Shown: piece after piece, positions 44,160 to 56,388 of the stretch | Layout of the letters: every line of letters begins with the position of its first letter | How positions within the stretch are numbered: the first letter of the stretch is position 1 | Assembly (NCBI GenBank): GCA_019915135.1 | Contig: JAHLMK010000018.1 | Span: forward strand, 1,178,001 to 1,242,000 | Reading direction: 5' to 3' | Origin: Strobilurus pachycystidiatus | Lineage: Eukaryota; Basidiomycota; Agaricomycetes; Agaricales; Physalacriaceae | DNA length: 64,000 bases | Notes under the pieces: model-generated | What the model saw: only the letters and a program-made list of their open reading frames with translations | What the model was told of the DNA's origin: nothing | Database searches by the model: none | Position numbers and translations under genes: made by a program

Positions 44160-46618
44160 CTAATCAGCCTCTACTCCCTCAGTTTTCTTCTTGTGTCTCC
44201 GTTTCTTCTTCTTCGTGGCCACTGCAGTCTCATCTGCCTCACCCTCATCCTCTGGCGATCGCTTGCGTTTCTCTTTCTCAACAACCACCTTTTCCACTTC
44301 CTCCTCACCTCCAACATCCTCCTCTCCCTCACCACCAGGGTTGTCCAGCTTTGCCTTCATACGCTCCTTCTTTCCTTTGCGCTTCTTCGCCGGCTTCTGC
44401 GTCTGCTCCGCCGAGGTCAGCGAGTTAGCCAGCGGCGCGCCGACACGTTCAGAGATCTTCGACTTGAGATCCTTCAGCTTGTCGTTGCGCTTGGGATCCC
44501 ATCTGGCGTCCTTCCTGTACGGCGCGTACTTCTTGACACCCATGTACTCATTCAGCTCGGCGTCGGTGGCCATCAGAATCTCAGCTGACGTGAGTGCGAA
44601 ATTCTGCGCTTGGACTGGGACGTAGCGGAATTTCGTTTTCATGCCGCCGACCTAGAGATGCGTGTGTCAGCAAGTGTATCGTCAGGAAGATTCTGGCAAG
44701 ACACAGACCATATCGTTGAAGTCAAGCTCATAGAGCTCGTCCAGGTACTTGTCAAGCTTCTGCTTGCGCATCTCCTCCGTACCGTCCCACTCTTCTTCAT
44801 CGTCCCCATGCTCAACTTCTGCATCCATGGCATCCATGTCCACCCCATCTTCCACCGCCTCTTCAACATCCTTCTTCTTCTTCTTTTTCTTTTTCTTCTT
44901 CGATTTAGTGTCCTCTTCCGCTTCGGGTGCAATGTCGCCGATGTCGATGTCGTCGTCCCATGATGGCTTGTCATCCACGTCGAATTCAGCCTCCTCGCCA
45001 TATAGACCTGACATTTGCGCGTCATGCGCGTCGGGGTCCCAGTCGGCCTCCAGATCCAAGTCCTGCAATGCTACAAAAGATGGATGTCAGCGGTGATGTA
45101 GCCACCAGGATGAACAACCTACCAGGATCTTCCTCAAAGCTTTTCCCGCCTTCCTTCCCAATCCGCTCCAACTTGGCGCGAATCTCCTTCATCTTGAGGG
45201 CCTTGAGGCGCTTGACCTCTTCCTTCTTTTGCTTCAGTTCCTCAGCTTTCCGTTCCTTTTTACGCTCGCGCGCATCTTTCCTAGTCGTGTCCTCTCTACG
45301 AACTAGGGAGGGTAGATTACGAGGATACGCTTTGATTTCCAGCGCGTCGCTACACAAGCTGTTAGTCGTCGCGCGGAGAGTATCAAAGTGTACACTGACG
45401 GTTCTTCAAACCGATGGTTGTACGAAACCTCAAAGCGCTCGATGGTGTCTTCGAACTCTTCTTCATCCACGTCAGAGTAGATTGTTGGTCGCTCGCCTTC
45501 GGGAGTGTCATCTACCTCGTCGTCTGAATCTTCGTCGGAAGCCTTTTCCTTGCCCTTGCCCTTGGAAGTGACTTCGCTGTAGGTGGGGACGTGTCTAGAC
45601 GACTTGTCAATCCAGCCGCGGTTAAGGATGTAACTGCCAACAGAATTCAGGTGAATCAAAGAAACAAGATTGAAATAGCACAAACTTCATCAAAAACGCT
45701 TGGTTCTCCTCGTCCTTCGACTTGCTACTCTCCGGCTTTTTCTTCTTGTCCTTCTTCTTTTTGGTCTTCTTGTCCGTCGACGCGGAGGGCTCGTCCTCCT
45801 GCTCCTGATCCGGCAACACGTCCGACTTGTCGAACTCGATCAAAGTATTGAGTTCCTTGCCGACTTCGCGCTCCAAGAAAGCCTTGTATTCCTCTGCCTC
45901 CTGCTCTTGCTCGTCCTTGGTCTTTTCCCGAGGAACCAAGAGGTCGTCTTCTTCGTCGTCGTCGTCGGCCTGGAAAGCAGCAATGGTCTCATCGCGTAGT
46001 TCGCGTTGAGCCTCGACGTGCGTGAGTTCCGGGGACGGTGAGCGCGACGTTGGGTTCAAGGTAGACTCGAGGACGACTTGGCGGAGTGTGACCGGTTTTG
46101 AGTCCTGTCAGAGGGTTCAGTTGTAGGCTGAGAGACCGTGATCGGGATTGATGCCTGCCTTGGTTTTAGCGCGAATAGTTGGCTTGGATGTCGAAATTCG
46201 TGACTGCTCCTCTGTTTCGCCATATTAGGTCAAGTAAAATGATTGCTTCGGTGCAACACACACCACCGAAAATATTTTTGTCCGCATTGTATATCGCCGG
46301 GTCCCTTTGCTTGATGCGTGCAAGGGTTCGAAGGATAGCAGCGTCCACAGCAGGAGTAAGCTCCTCGCCGTCTTCGTCTTCCGACTCGGCAGATTCACTG
46401 TCGGTTTCCTCTTCCTCGTCTTCGTCGTCTAGCTCGTAGTCGGAGCCATATTTTGCCTTGACTGCATGACTTTAATGAAAAAGATAGGCCTCATAGAACA
46501 ATCACGCACGCTTCTCGAGCTCTTCGCGCTCTTTTCGATAATGAAAAGCTTTTGCATAGTGCTCGTTGATGGTAAGCTGGTTGGGAGTCTCGCCATCCGA
46601 CTCAGAGTCGGACAACAT
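44160..46618 (-). CDS. KRI1: KRI1, 40S ribosome biogenesis factor
   Basis: KRI1 is a nucleolar partner of KRR1 in 18S rRNA processing. The start MLSDSESDGETPNQLTINEH contains the family LTINEHYAKAFHYRKEREEL. Next are KYGSDYELDDEDEEEETDSE, LTPAVDAAILRTLARIKQRD and PAIYNADKNIFG, then LRQVVLESTLN and an acidic/basic central region (KKTKKKKDKKKK). After that come SYILNRGWIDKSSRHVPTYS, YNHRFEEP, IKAYPRNLPSLVRREDTTRK and ARERKKERKAEELKQKKEEV. The C-terminal KRI1 domain has DLDLEADWDPDAHDAQMSGL, DFNDM, KFRYVPVQAQNFALTSAEIL and LNEYMGVKKYAPYR, followed by a basic tail. An uninterrupted 11-lysine run lies near 44887-44920. There are seven or eight exons; all conserved blocks are joined. Confidence 0.92.
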
Positions 46619-46796
46619 GATGATGGAGGAGAGCAAAATTCAATCGCCAAATTTAGATGCATGATGATCGACACAGGGCAAATTCATCACAAAATTCGAC
46701 ATAGAGGTACAGTAAACGAATAGTATATAGAAGATACAAGTAGACAACATAGGAATAAGAGTAAGAGATTCAAGAAGTCAATGATACACAAATAAA

Positions 46797-49700
46797 TCAC
46801 TCGGCAGCTTTGGCCTTGGCGGACTTCTGCCTCTTCCTCGCAGGCAGTTTCTCCTCCACTTCATCCTCGCCATCGCCATCAACGTCGTTCTCAACCTGTG
46901 CAGCACTCGACGCGCGAGCTTTGCGCTTCCGTGATGGCCTCGCACTCGTACTCGTGCTAGCGTCCTGGGCCGGTGCGTCAACATCCATCGCTGCCTCATC
47001 GACATCGACAGCAGCCTTTGGCTTGCGGCCACGCTTCTTCCCTTGCTTCGGCGCTGCGCTGGGAGTTTGCTTCTCTGCATCCAGATCACTGGCCGGTGTA
47101 GTGTCTTCTCCGTCAACCTTGGGAGCCTTGGCGCTGCTCTTCCTGCCCTTACGCTTGGGTTTGACCGGCGCATCTGTAGCTGGCTCTACCTCTCCTTCCG
47201 CGGGAGGAGCTTCCGGTTGATCTCCAGCTTCCGGTTGCTCTCCTGCAACAGCATCTTCCTTCGGCCCGTCCTCATTCTCACTTTCCTTGTCGTCGATAGC
47301 ACGGCTGACGCGCGGTTAAACGAATTAGATCAGACTTGGAAAGCAACTCACTTGTAAGCTTGCTGAATATCTTTTTTCCGGTGTGCTGGAATAGGCTTGC
47401 CTCCCTTGTTTTTGTCTTGGGCCAGCATCAAATCGTCCAACTCTACATTTTTCGTTGGCGACCGCAATCTTGGGCATAGCTCAAAGACTGACCTTTGATC
47501 TCGCCCAATTGGCGCAGGCAATTCAGGCCACAAACACCCCTGGAGCGATGTCAGCGCTACATAGAAGCCCATACTGTTCACGATCTTACCATGTTATCTT
47601 CTCGTCGTAGAATCTGACGATATGAGGTGTATGCTTGTTGGTAGACTTACGGAACTGTTTGATGACTGATGTTGGTACCCCGACGACGTCGTCATCATGA
47701 ACAACAGCTGGATACCATGGATGCGACTCTGGAAGAATGTGAGAAGATGCAGACCCTAAAGGACCATACAGAACTCACGAACTAAAGCCCAAACTAGAGA
47801 TAAAGGTCAGATGGCAAGAACCTTTGGACATCAAATCAACAACATACCCAGAGTGCCGCTTTCAATTCTGGTGCCTTCGGGGAACGTACCGCGCTCCGCG
47901 ACCTTTTCCTTCTTCTTGTCCAATGTCGAAGCCTTCCTCTGCAAGCCTTTCTGGCGACGAGATTCGGCAGTTACGATTTCCGTGATGATGTATGTTCCAT
48001 TGGATAGGGTGACAATCCTGCCGGGATTCTTCGCTCGCACTTCCTCAATTGTGAGTGACGGCTCCTCGTCACCCTCGCCGTCATCCTCCTCGCCAGAAGC
48101 ATCAGCGAGATCTGCGTCAGCTAGGTCTTCCGTTACTGGGACGGCGGGATCCGGTGCGGCGGGAGGTGCAGCCTTTGGAGAGGCGGTGGAATCGGTGGGA
48201 GCCACGGTTGGGGCAACGACTTCGATGCCAGGCGCGTCATCGTCAGCGGCGGAAGGCTCTTTGGCAGTCTCTGTTGGCGCGTCGACCTCCATGGGTGAAG
48301 GTTCAGCAGGTGCAGGGTCGGCAGAAGTGGCCTCTGCAGATGAAACAGCGTCGGCAGTGGTGGCATCGTCCACGGCGGGCACGTCTTCCGTAGAGGGGAT
48401 CGCGTCAACGGGAGGAACAGAATCAGCTGGAGGCACCTCATCTGCAGCAGGAACGGGCGCCGGCTCTGCGGGTGCTGTAGAGTCGGTGGGAAGGTCGTTG
48501 GGGCCCTTGGGTACAGTCGTCTCTGAAGGCATCTCCGCGTCTTCTTGATCATGTGCCTCTGTCAGCTTTGTATTGACTGCCTCGTCAGGCGTTATCTCGC
48601 CGGCAACTACCGTGTCGGGGGCGGAAGGCGGCGTAGGCGGGTTCTCAGCGGGAACATCGGTGGCAGTCAAAGGAGGCGGCTGCTCTGCATCTTTTGACGC
48701 GTCGGGGGCGCCTTCGGTGACCGCTGGAGCGGGAGCAGGCTCTTCAGATGCCGCGACCTCCGGTAAAACCGACGCGTCGACAGTGGGCGCGACGTCTGCA
48801 GGCGGCAGGGCAGTGTCAGTGTCGGCCATGGGCGGGAAAGTGTCGATCTCGAGCTTGGATGACTCGGGCGTGGAAGGAGCGGCTGGAATCTCGGGCCCAA
48901 AGGACGAGGAAAATTTTTTCGAAGGCGACGGTGATGGAGCAAGAGAGGACCCTCGGCTGAGGCCGGCGGTCTGATCCAAGGGCCCCTCTTCTCCGCCCGG
49001 CAGCTCCGGCATGTCCGGCTCAACACTGACCGCGTCTGTGTCTTGCAGCACCTCGCTGTGAGATGCCTGCGGTTGAACTGAGGGCTCTGCTGCCTCTGCC
49101 GCGACACCGTCGTCGCTCTCTATCTCGGACGCGCCAGCAGCGTCGACTGCCATATGCTCATCCGGCACCTCTCCGCCGCCTGCCGAAGCCTCTCCGTCTG
49201 GAATGCTATCTACCTCAGAAGGGGATATCGAGGGCTCAAGCTTTTCCTGTTCAGCTGCTGGAATCTCCACCGAACTTTCATCTTCATCCTCCATGTTCAC
49301 GTCTGGAATCACATCCTGCATCGCTAGTTCGCCAGGAGATTGCGGCTCAGTTCCTTGAAGAATCTGAGATGACCGATCTGTAGGATGAAGGTCAGGCCCG
49401 TAGACGAACAGAAAAATCAGAACGGACCACTGGGCTCTTCCTCTTCAATTGGATCTTGCTCAACAGATACAGACGAAGAGTCGCGCGTCGATTGATCTGC
49501 GGCGTCCAGATCCCGAACTTCTCTATCCACCTCTGCCTCAGTCGGTGTGACCGACGAGTAGCGCATCGATTGCTCAGCGGCGTCCAAATCCCGAACAGCG
49601 CTCAAGCTTTCTCTCGCCACCTCTGCCTCGATAGGGACAAGCGACGAGTCACGCATCGGTTCTTCCTCCATGTCGACATCCCTTGAGCCTTCCCTTTCAA

Positions 49701-52695
49701 CGTCCACCATTTCGCCAGCCTGAAGAAAAGTCGACGATGACTCGGGCATTGCTTGATCTTGCTCTACCTCTTCGTCCGCTTGTCCATCCACATCAGCCAC
49801 ATCTGGAACAACGCTCGAGTTCTGTCTGAAATCTGAAACCGTCAGAGACACCGATTTCTTCTTCGAAACTATGATCAGGCTGTCAGCGACTTTCAGCTTC
49901 GATGCAACCGCGGAAACACATACCCTTGCGCTTCTTTGCTGGAGGCCGCGCCGGTGGAGCTTGAGAGATCGACGGCACACCCGAAGTCTTCCTTCTCGAA
50001 GACCCTTCGGGGAGAATCCAACCAGAGTCGAAGTGCCGGAAAGAATCCAGGCCCTCGATCTTGTCCGAAAGCTTGGGAACCGCAGACTGTCCCGCCCACG
50101 GCACTTGATTGTCCTCCGGATCGCTCGTATTGGACTTGCGATGCCGGCTCTTCGACGTCGACGTACTCGGTGCACGGAAGCCAGGCGCACTATCGAGTTG
50201 CTGCTGAGTAATCTCCGCTGCTAACTCTGGCGCTGGCGCTGGCTTCTCCTTCTTCTTGTGCGACTTCGAGGACTTGGACTTCCCTTTCTTGTCCCGCTTG
50301 GGAGGCGCTGGCGGGGGCGTTGGAGGGGGTGGCGGTGCTTTGATCTGTCCCAGCTCGAAGTTGAATAGTGAGCTTACAGGATCTTTGTCGATAATATACT
50401 CGACCCCTTCTTGGATTGAAGTCGCGGAGTACAGCATATGCAAGACGTCGATGTGTGGTTCGAGGTCTCCAACTTCTGTGGGCTGAAACTCGGAATCACG
50501 TTCATCGAGATCTCCCTTCGTTTCCTCCTTGATGACTGCCTCTGTGTTCTCCGCGTGGACGGTACGAAAGGCGTCCAGAGCTTGGAAATGTGTGGGGAGT
50601 TGCCCCTCAATCCTATCAGCAGTACGATAATGGGTCGTTCCTGGCGCATTATAGGTCTTGGCATTCTGGCACACAAGAGCAATGTCGTCCTAAAGAAACA
50701 GTGATCAGGACTAGACAGCAACGATAGAAGCAGGAAATCACTTTGAAAGACTGTACATCCCAATATTCGTGTCTATCCAATCTTTCCTGAATGAATTTCC
50801 AACACATCGGTTTCTTGATGATATCGAAGTAGTCGGGCAGGTGCAGCTTCGAGACTGGGTTTTGGAAGTGGTTGTGCACCCTGTCCATTCTGCGAAGATC
50901 TTCAGTAGGCGAATGGACGAAATATAGATTCATTACGCTGTAATCCGCGCGAATGTAGTACGCAACACAGGTTCATGGGCGAAGATAGCGCGAGAGACAA
51001 CGTCGTGTACGATGCGTATTTGGCGCAGCTTGCGACTTTCGCGTTTCCGAACCAATTCTGCGATGTCCCTGGCTCTATGAAGATCTTTTCGGAGGCCTTG
51101 GAGCAGCTACATAGCTGGGAGTAAATTCCGATGTTACAACAAGAGGCATTGACAACGGACCTTGAGTTTGTGTTCTTGCTTCTCCTTCGTATCCAGATGA
51201 TCCTGCGCATTGGCCGGCCATGCCTCCATGTGCAGACGTTTGAGGAGAGGTGCGCCACGTCTATGTTCTCTCTTCAGGCTCCAGTATTTGCATACAGCCA
51301 TCACGAATTCTTGCTTCTTGCGAATCGCAATGCGGCCGATATACTGTGTTATTCTGTCAGCTATGATCCAAGGTACGACTGGGGCTGAAGCTTCGTATGT
51401 TTTAGCATACGCCCGAGCAGCCTTGTCTTCGGATTGGCCGGCGTCCTCGTTATCCTCAATTGCGGCCCGAGCTTGCAAGTGAGCCTCCTTGTAATCTTCC
51501 TGGTGGTCTGTTAGTATGAGTCTGCACGTAGAGAGAGCATACTGACGGGAATATGTTGGTGGCAGAATGACAACAAGTCGGGGCCGCCCTTCATAGGCAA
51601 CAGAAGCTTCCATTTGCGCGCGCAGGTAATATGGTAGGCCAGGGAGCAAGACTGTTTGCGGCATTGTATGCAGGCACCGTGTTCTTTCCCGCTGAGACCG
51701 CAGATATAGCATTTCAGCTTGTAGCGTTTCGGGTCGATTCCGGTGATGTTGCGAGGCTCCTTCGTCCCCTGATTTTCGAACGCGCATCCGGGAGTCCAGA
51801 AGAAACATAGTAGATGGACCCAGTCGCCAGCATCCGTTTGCTTGAACGCGCCGCCTTCGTTGGGACACAATATGCAATCGACGGGATGAGAAGGAGAGAC
51901 TTTGCATTTCCGACAGAGCCATTGTCCTTCGGGGATATAGGGCACACCGTAACACTCTGGACGATCGTCAGAGCCATTGCGGGGTAGATGACCAATCCCC
52001 ACCTTGGTGTACGGCCAGATTGCATCCGTCGCAGAACACGATGACATTGGAGTTTTCGCCTTCAGAGTCGTCGCAGATTGCGCAAGGAGAGTCTTCGGAG
52101 ATTTCCATGGTAGGCTTGGGCAGGTGTTTGCTCTGGATGCGATAGGTCAAGGACAGCTATCGCGCAAGGGCGCCGCGCCACGCACCACGTCAAAGTATTC
52201 CTTTTCGATTCGGTCCATGATGACTTCGAAAACCTCGTACGAAACCGTGTTGATCTGTTGCTGCTTGCGCTCGGCGTTTACTGCCAGCAGCCACTCCTCG
52301 TCTATAACCCGTGAGCAGTCAAACACGGACAAGATCACGCCACATTCACCTTGCTCGTCCATGTCGTACTCCACCTGTCGCGACAGGTCAATGTCGAGTG
52401 GTTCTGAAGTGCCCGTCAGCAGTCCGGTCGTGTACACCGCGAAGGACGCACCGATATAGCGCACATAGTGGTCCGGACGTGCGTATGGCGTGAGATCGTT
52501 GACTATGGGCGTATGTTAGACCCAAGTTCTCGAGGCAGAGCAGTGTGAACGCGTACATCCATAGGCCTTCATCTGCTTGTCGTGGACGCCGTTGGGGAAG
52601 TTGCTCGTGTCGACCTGGACGACCTTGACTTCGGGAAGAGGCGGCTGGGTTGGCGGCGCCACCGACTCCGATTGACGTGTGTTCCCGCGGGCCAT
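46797..52695 (-). CDS. BRPF/NTO1-like chromatin reader (EPcA, PHD-knuckle-PHD, bromodomain, PWWP)
   Basis: A single large gene, about 1,650 residues in many exons, of the BRPF1/NTO1 class that scaffolds MYST histone acetyltransferases. EPcA-like N-terminus: [43 protein letters not shown]-zinc knuckle-[51 protein letters not shown] and [17 protein letters not shown]. Bromodomain: [41 protein letters not shown] long Pro/Ala/Asp/Glu-rich region of several hundred residues follows. C-terminal PWWP-like segment across several exons: [40 protein letters not shown]. It ends in a lysine-rich tail. An intron with donor gtccgt joins the bromodomain half to the PWWP half (49429-49370); without it one would call two genes. 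The start is [12 protein letters not shown] at 52695. The low-complexity region contains an internal repeat. Confidence 0.85.
49455..49670. repeat. In-frame ~80-bp tandem repeat in the BRPF-like gene
   Basis: In the minus frame the segments [36 protein letters not shown] and [10 protein letters not shown], each followed or preceded by RDLDAA(E/D)QS, are variants of one unit of about 26 residues repeated two to three times. Confidence 0.6.
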
Positions 52696-52816
52696 TGAGA
52701 GCGGGCACCTCAGCGGGGCATGGGATGGTGGTGGTGCGTGGGTAAGGTTAGGGTTCCGATATTTTGGAACCGATCACTTTTTGCGATCAGCCTTTGTTTC
52801 TCTCTGCTTGATTGTC

Positions 52817-54689
52817 ATGATGGGCCGCACGAAGACGAAGAAGGTCGCAGTACCCCAAAAGTCGAGTGTGTGGCGGCCATTATTTATTCGATTATATTCT
52901 CAATTTCTTGCAGAACTCAAAAAAGATCCCGGCATTCCTCGGCTACCTAACCTCAAAGATCGCAATGCTGAGAAACAGCGGCTTCACAATGCCAAGAAGA
53001 TGATGGGCCAACCCACTGACGGCGATGCTGTAATGGCTGCAGAACCTACGCTCGAGACTCTGGCTCTGCAGATCGACGACGAACCTTCCTCAAGCGCAAC
53101 GGGCACCACGAAAACGAAAGAGCAATTACGGAAATACTATCTGCGTACACTGCACAAAGTCATCGAACAGAGTGACATCGTGGTACTCGTTCTTGATGCA
53201 CGAGATCCGGAGGGTTGCAGAAGTCGACTTGTCGAGGAGGAAGTCCGTAGACACGACAAGACATTAGTGTTCGTTCTCAACAAAGTTGGTAAGTTGCAGG
53301 ACCCCTTCTCAATTTCTGGTCTAATGAACAGCCAGACCTCATTCCCAAGTCCAATGCGCAAGCATGGCTAACCCATCTACGACATTCAACACCCACTCTA
53401 CCCTTCCGTGCACCCTCAACATCTTCATCATCTGGGAAATACACCTCTACCGCTCCGGCTTTGATGAAATTACTAAAGGCCTACAAGCCGAAGACAGGGA
53501 GCGTTACTGTCGGCGTCGTTGGCTATCCTAACGTCGGCAAGAGCAGTCTCATCAATTCGCTGAAACGGAGCAAGGTTTGCGCTGTTGCAGCGCAGGCCGG
53601 TCACACCAAAGAGCTCCAATCGATACAGCTCGAGCGGGGAATGCGCATCGTTGACTCTCCTGGTGTCGTGTTTGACGAAGAAGATTTCCAAGAAAAGGGC
53701 GAGAGCAGCAAGGGCAGCATCCTACTACGGAATGTCCTGAAGGTCGAGGATATGGAGGATCCTCTTGCAGTTGGTATGCCCTCGCTCTTTGCCTGATGGA
53801 CATTGTTTCTGACCTAATCTAGTGGAACAAATTTTGGCACGGACGCCACGGGAGACGATCCAGAAATTGTATGATCTCCCAGAATTTGGAAGCACACTTG
53901 AGTTTGCCACTATGCTCGCATTGAAGAGTGGGCGATTGCTCAAAGTATGTCATGAGTACATAAAGTTCGTTTTGTATCCTCATGTTAACAGGGTGGCACA
54001 CCGGATCTGATATCGGCTGCCCGCCACGTTCTGAACGATTGGAATCACCAGAAGATTCGTTACTTCAGCGAACCACCTGCCATCCATCCATCCCAAATAC
54101 CTTCACGGCGTACGTCACTCTTTTTCTAACTTTTCCTCATCTGACAATGCTCGCTACAGTCGCCAACGATGAGATTCGCCCTGGTGCCGAGAACGTCGGC
54201 CAAGCTCAGATCCTCGCCGAGTTCTCCAAACCCTTCACCCTCCCCGGCCTAGATTCCGGTGCTCTGTTCGGTGCCGCCGATGCAGGCGCGTTCGGGGAAG
54301 ACGACGCCATGGAAGAGGATGTGTTCTACGATGCGCAAGAGGAGTTTGACGAACCCGACATGCAGGTGGAGGAGCGGTTGGGCAGCGGGACGCGGAGACA
54401 GAGTCTAGGAAAGCACGCCCGCTCCCCGTCCCCAGTACCCCCACCGGATGCCATGGATATAGCAACACCGCCAAACGAAATAAGACAAACGAAGAGGCAG
54501 CGGAGGGTGAAAGATGCGCTGTTGGATGATACGCATATTGCAGCGAAGAATCCGATGAATCGTGGTAACATGAAGAAGGAGAGGAAGAGGGAGCGCAAGC
54601 TGGCTAGGATGAAGGATAAGGCGTTGGGTAGAGTTGATGGGGCGATGGAGATTGACGGAGAGGATTTGGCTTTTACATTCATGGCATGA
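52817..54689 (+). CDS. Circularly permuted nucleolar GTPase (GNL3/Grn1/NUG1 class)
   Basis: A large-subunit assembly GTPase of the YlqF/YawG family in which the G motifs are permuted. The N-terminus is basic (MMGRTKTKKVAVPQKS). An intron (gtgtgtggcg...ttgcag, 52868-52914 approximately) joins it to KLKKDPGIPRLPNLKDRNAE. G4 (VFVLNKVDLIP, across an intron) precedes G1 (VGVVGYPNVGKSSLINSLKR), then AAQAGHTKELQSIQL and G3 (IVDSPGVVF). The RBM-type segment LARTPRETIQKLYDLPEFGS follows, then GTPDLISAARHVLNDWNHQK. The C-terminus is acidic (FGEDDAMEEDVFYDAQEEFD) and ends in NPMNRGNMKKERKRERKLAR. Relation to S. pombe Grn1 and yeast NUG1 is clear; I do not choose between them. It starts 121 bp from the BRPF-like gene on the other strand, another head-to-head pair. 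Confidence 0.88.
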
Positions 54690-55037
54690 AATATCCTGTT
54701 TTCTGCATATTGCATACTGCTACTGCTACTCATAGCGCGTCTTCGGTGTCAGAATCTGACAGTCATCGTCTTCTTCACCAAGATTTCTACTCTAGCCGTA
54801 CAGTAGTGGTTGTGGAAGTACTACAAGAAGGGTGGTCCAGACTCAGTCAAAGAAATCGACATTCAGATGTACAATCATTCGCATCTTTCTTGGCTCTGAA
54901 TGTCCGCCACCGAACTCCCTGCATCTCCTGCAAGAAGTCAATTGGAATTCTTCCGGGGCTACAGTCCGATTTTAGATTTAGACGATCCGCGAGCGTGACT
55001 CGGATTCCGATCGCGATTTGTTCTTCTCCCTTTCCCC
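54690..55037. other. Intergenic between permuted GTPase and PLP-synthase glutaminase
   Basis: 3' flank of the GTPase gene and promoter of the next; nothing else seen. Confidence 0.45.
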
Positions 55038-55935
55038 ATGTCGAATCAGGTTGTCGGTATCTTAGGTGAATACCCTATTCATTCGAACTCTTGCTTTGAT
55101 CCTGATCATGGCCCAAGCCCTCCAAGGAGCGTTCGCCGAACACAAAGCCGCCATCCAGCGGTTATCCTTGCCCGAACAGCTCGATGTCGTCCTAGTCCGT
55201 ACACCAGCGGATCTCGCCAATTGTACCGCGCTCGTCATTCCAGGCGGAGGTACGCTCAGCGCTCTATACATAAATACATCTACTCACTCACCCTCTGTCG
55301 GTAGAATCCACCACAATGGCTCTCGTAGCGCAGCGTTCCGGACTCCTTGACCCACTACGAGAGTTTATCAAGACCAAGCCGGTGTGGGGAACCTGTGCGG
55401 GTGCTATCCTCATGTCGCAGTCCGTTGTGGGCGCCAAGAAGGGAGGACAAGAACTCCTTGGCGGTATAACGATATCTATAGCCCGGAATGGATGGGGATC
55501 TCAGGTATGTGGCGTGATTTCCGGCCTCTTCGGTGTGGTGCTGATGAGTATATAGACAGAGTCATTCGAGGTCCCTCTGAAAATTGAGGGAATGGATGAT
55601 CCAACGCGTCCGTTCATGGGGATCTTCATCAGAGCGCCTGTGTGTATCATCCTATCTGTATATCGAGAAATAGATGGGCTCTAACTGTAGACTCGCAGGT
55701 CGTGCTTGAGCTGAATCCGTCCTCGGAGGATTCCGCCATCCAAGTCATTGCGCGCCTTCCCCCTCATCTATTACCGCCCTCACTATCGGATCTTGACCAG
55801 GACGACCCTAGAACTATCGTGGCCCTCCGACAAGGACTTCACATGCTCACAACTTTCCACCCGGAATTGACTCAAGACGACCGGTTCCATGACTATTTCA
55901 TTAGACACTGTGTGCTAAGCGGAGGCTCGCCTTGA
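55038..55935 (+). CDS. SNO1: Pyridoxal 5'-phosphate synthase glutaminase subunit (PdxT/SNO)
   Basis: The glutaminase partner of PDX1/SNZ; it releases ammonia from glutamine for the synthesis of pyridoxal phosphate. Five exons (55038-55065, 55118-55249, 55305-55504, 55556-55639, 55699-55935). The first 28 nt give MSNQVVGIL, spliced to ALQGAFAEHKAAIQRL. Then come ALVIPGGESTTMALVAQRSG, the nucleophile loop PVWGTCAGAILMSQ (Cys), GGITISIARNGWGSQTESF, MGIFIRAPVVLEL and the catalytic His-Glu pair in TTFHPELTQDDRFHDYFI. All catalytic residues are intact. No synthase (SNZ/PDX1) partner is adjacent. Confidence 0.95.
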
Positions 55936-56388
55936 CTTGAGACAACACGCGATGATGCTCATCCAATCGCGACTGGAACTTCAACTCGACGTTCTCTCCG
56001 CGTCAACTGATCTCACCCACATCATCGCTAGGAGAAGACCTCTCGGTCTCCTTATTTCTGCCCATCCTATCTTTACTAGATGGACCTCAATACGAGTGTG
56101 GCCCGGTTCACTATTCTATCCCATCTTATTCTCCATCTTAAACTCCGGAAATCATCCTGTAGACAGAAGCGTTACAAAACAAACCTATCTGGTATCTTGC
56201 CTGATTCGATGTCTTGTCTTGGTCCAGCCGTTCGTTTGGTGTGGATTTCCTGCCATGAAAACTAGTCTGATCATACAAATGGCAACCATTGCCTGGTAGG
56301 ACCACTCCCGAGTCAAGAGCTGCGCCACCATCTATACATACACGCACCACACATCTAACTACTCCTACTCGCGTCTCCATCAAATCTC
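55936..56388. other. Intergenic, convergent 3' ends
   Basis: Lies between the 3' ends of the glutaminase gene and the FBXO9-like gene. No gene recognised. Confidence 0.45.

Noticed and set aside
47811..48548. 245-codon plus-strand open frame antisense to the BRPF-like gene
   Set aside because: It mirrors the Ala/Pro/Asp-rich coding strand (Ser/Gly/Ala/Glu on this side), a typical shadow of a repetitive sequence.
46797..49321. A separate Ala/Pro-rich PWWP gene
   Set aside because: An intron with donor gtccgt joins it in phase to the PHD/bromodomain half, and the combination matches BRPF proteins.
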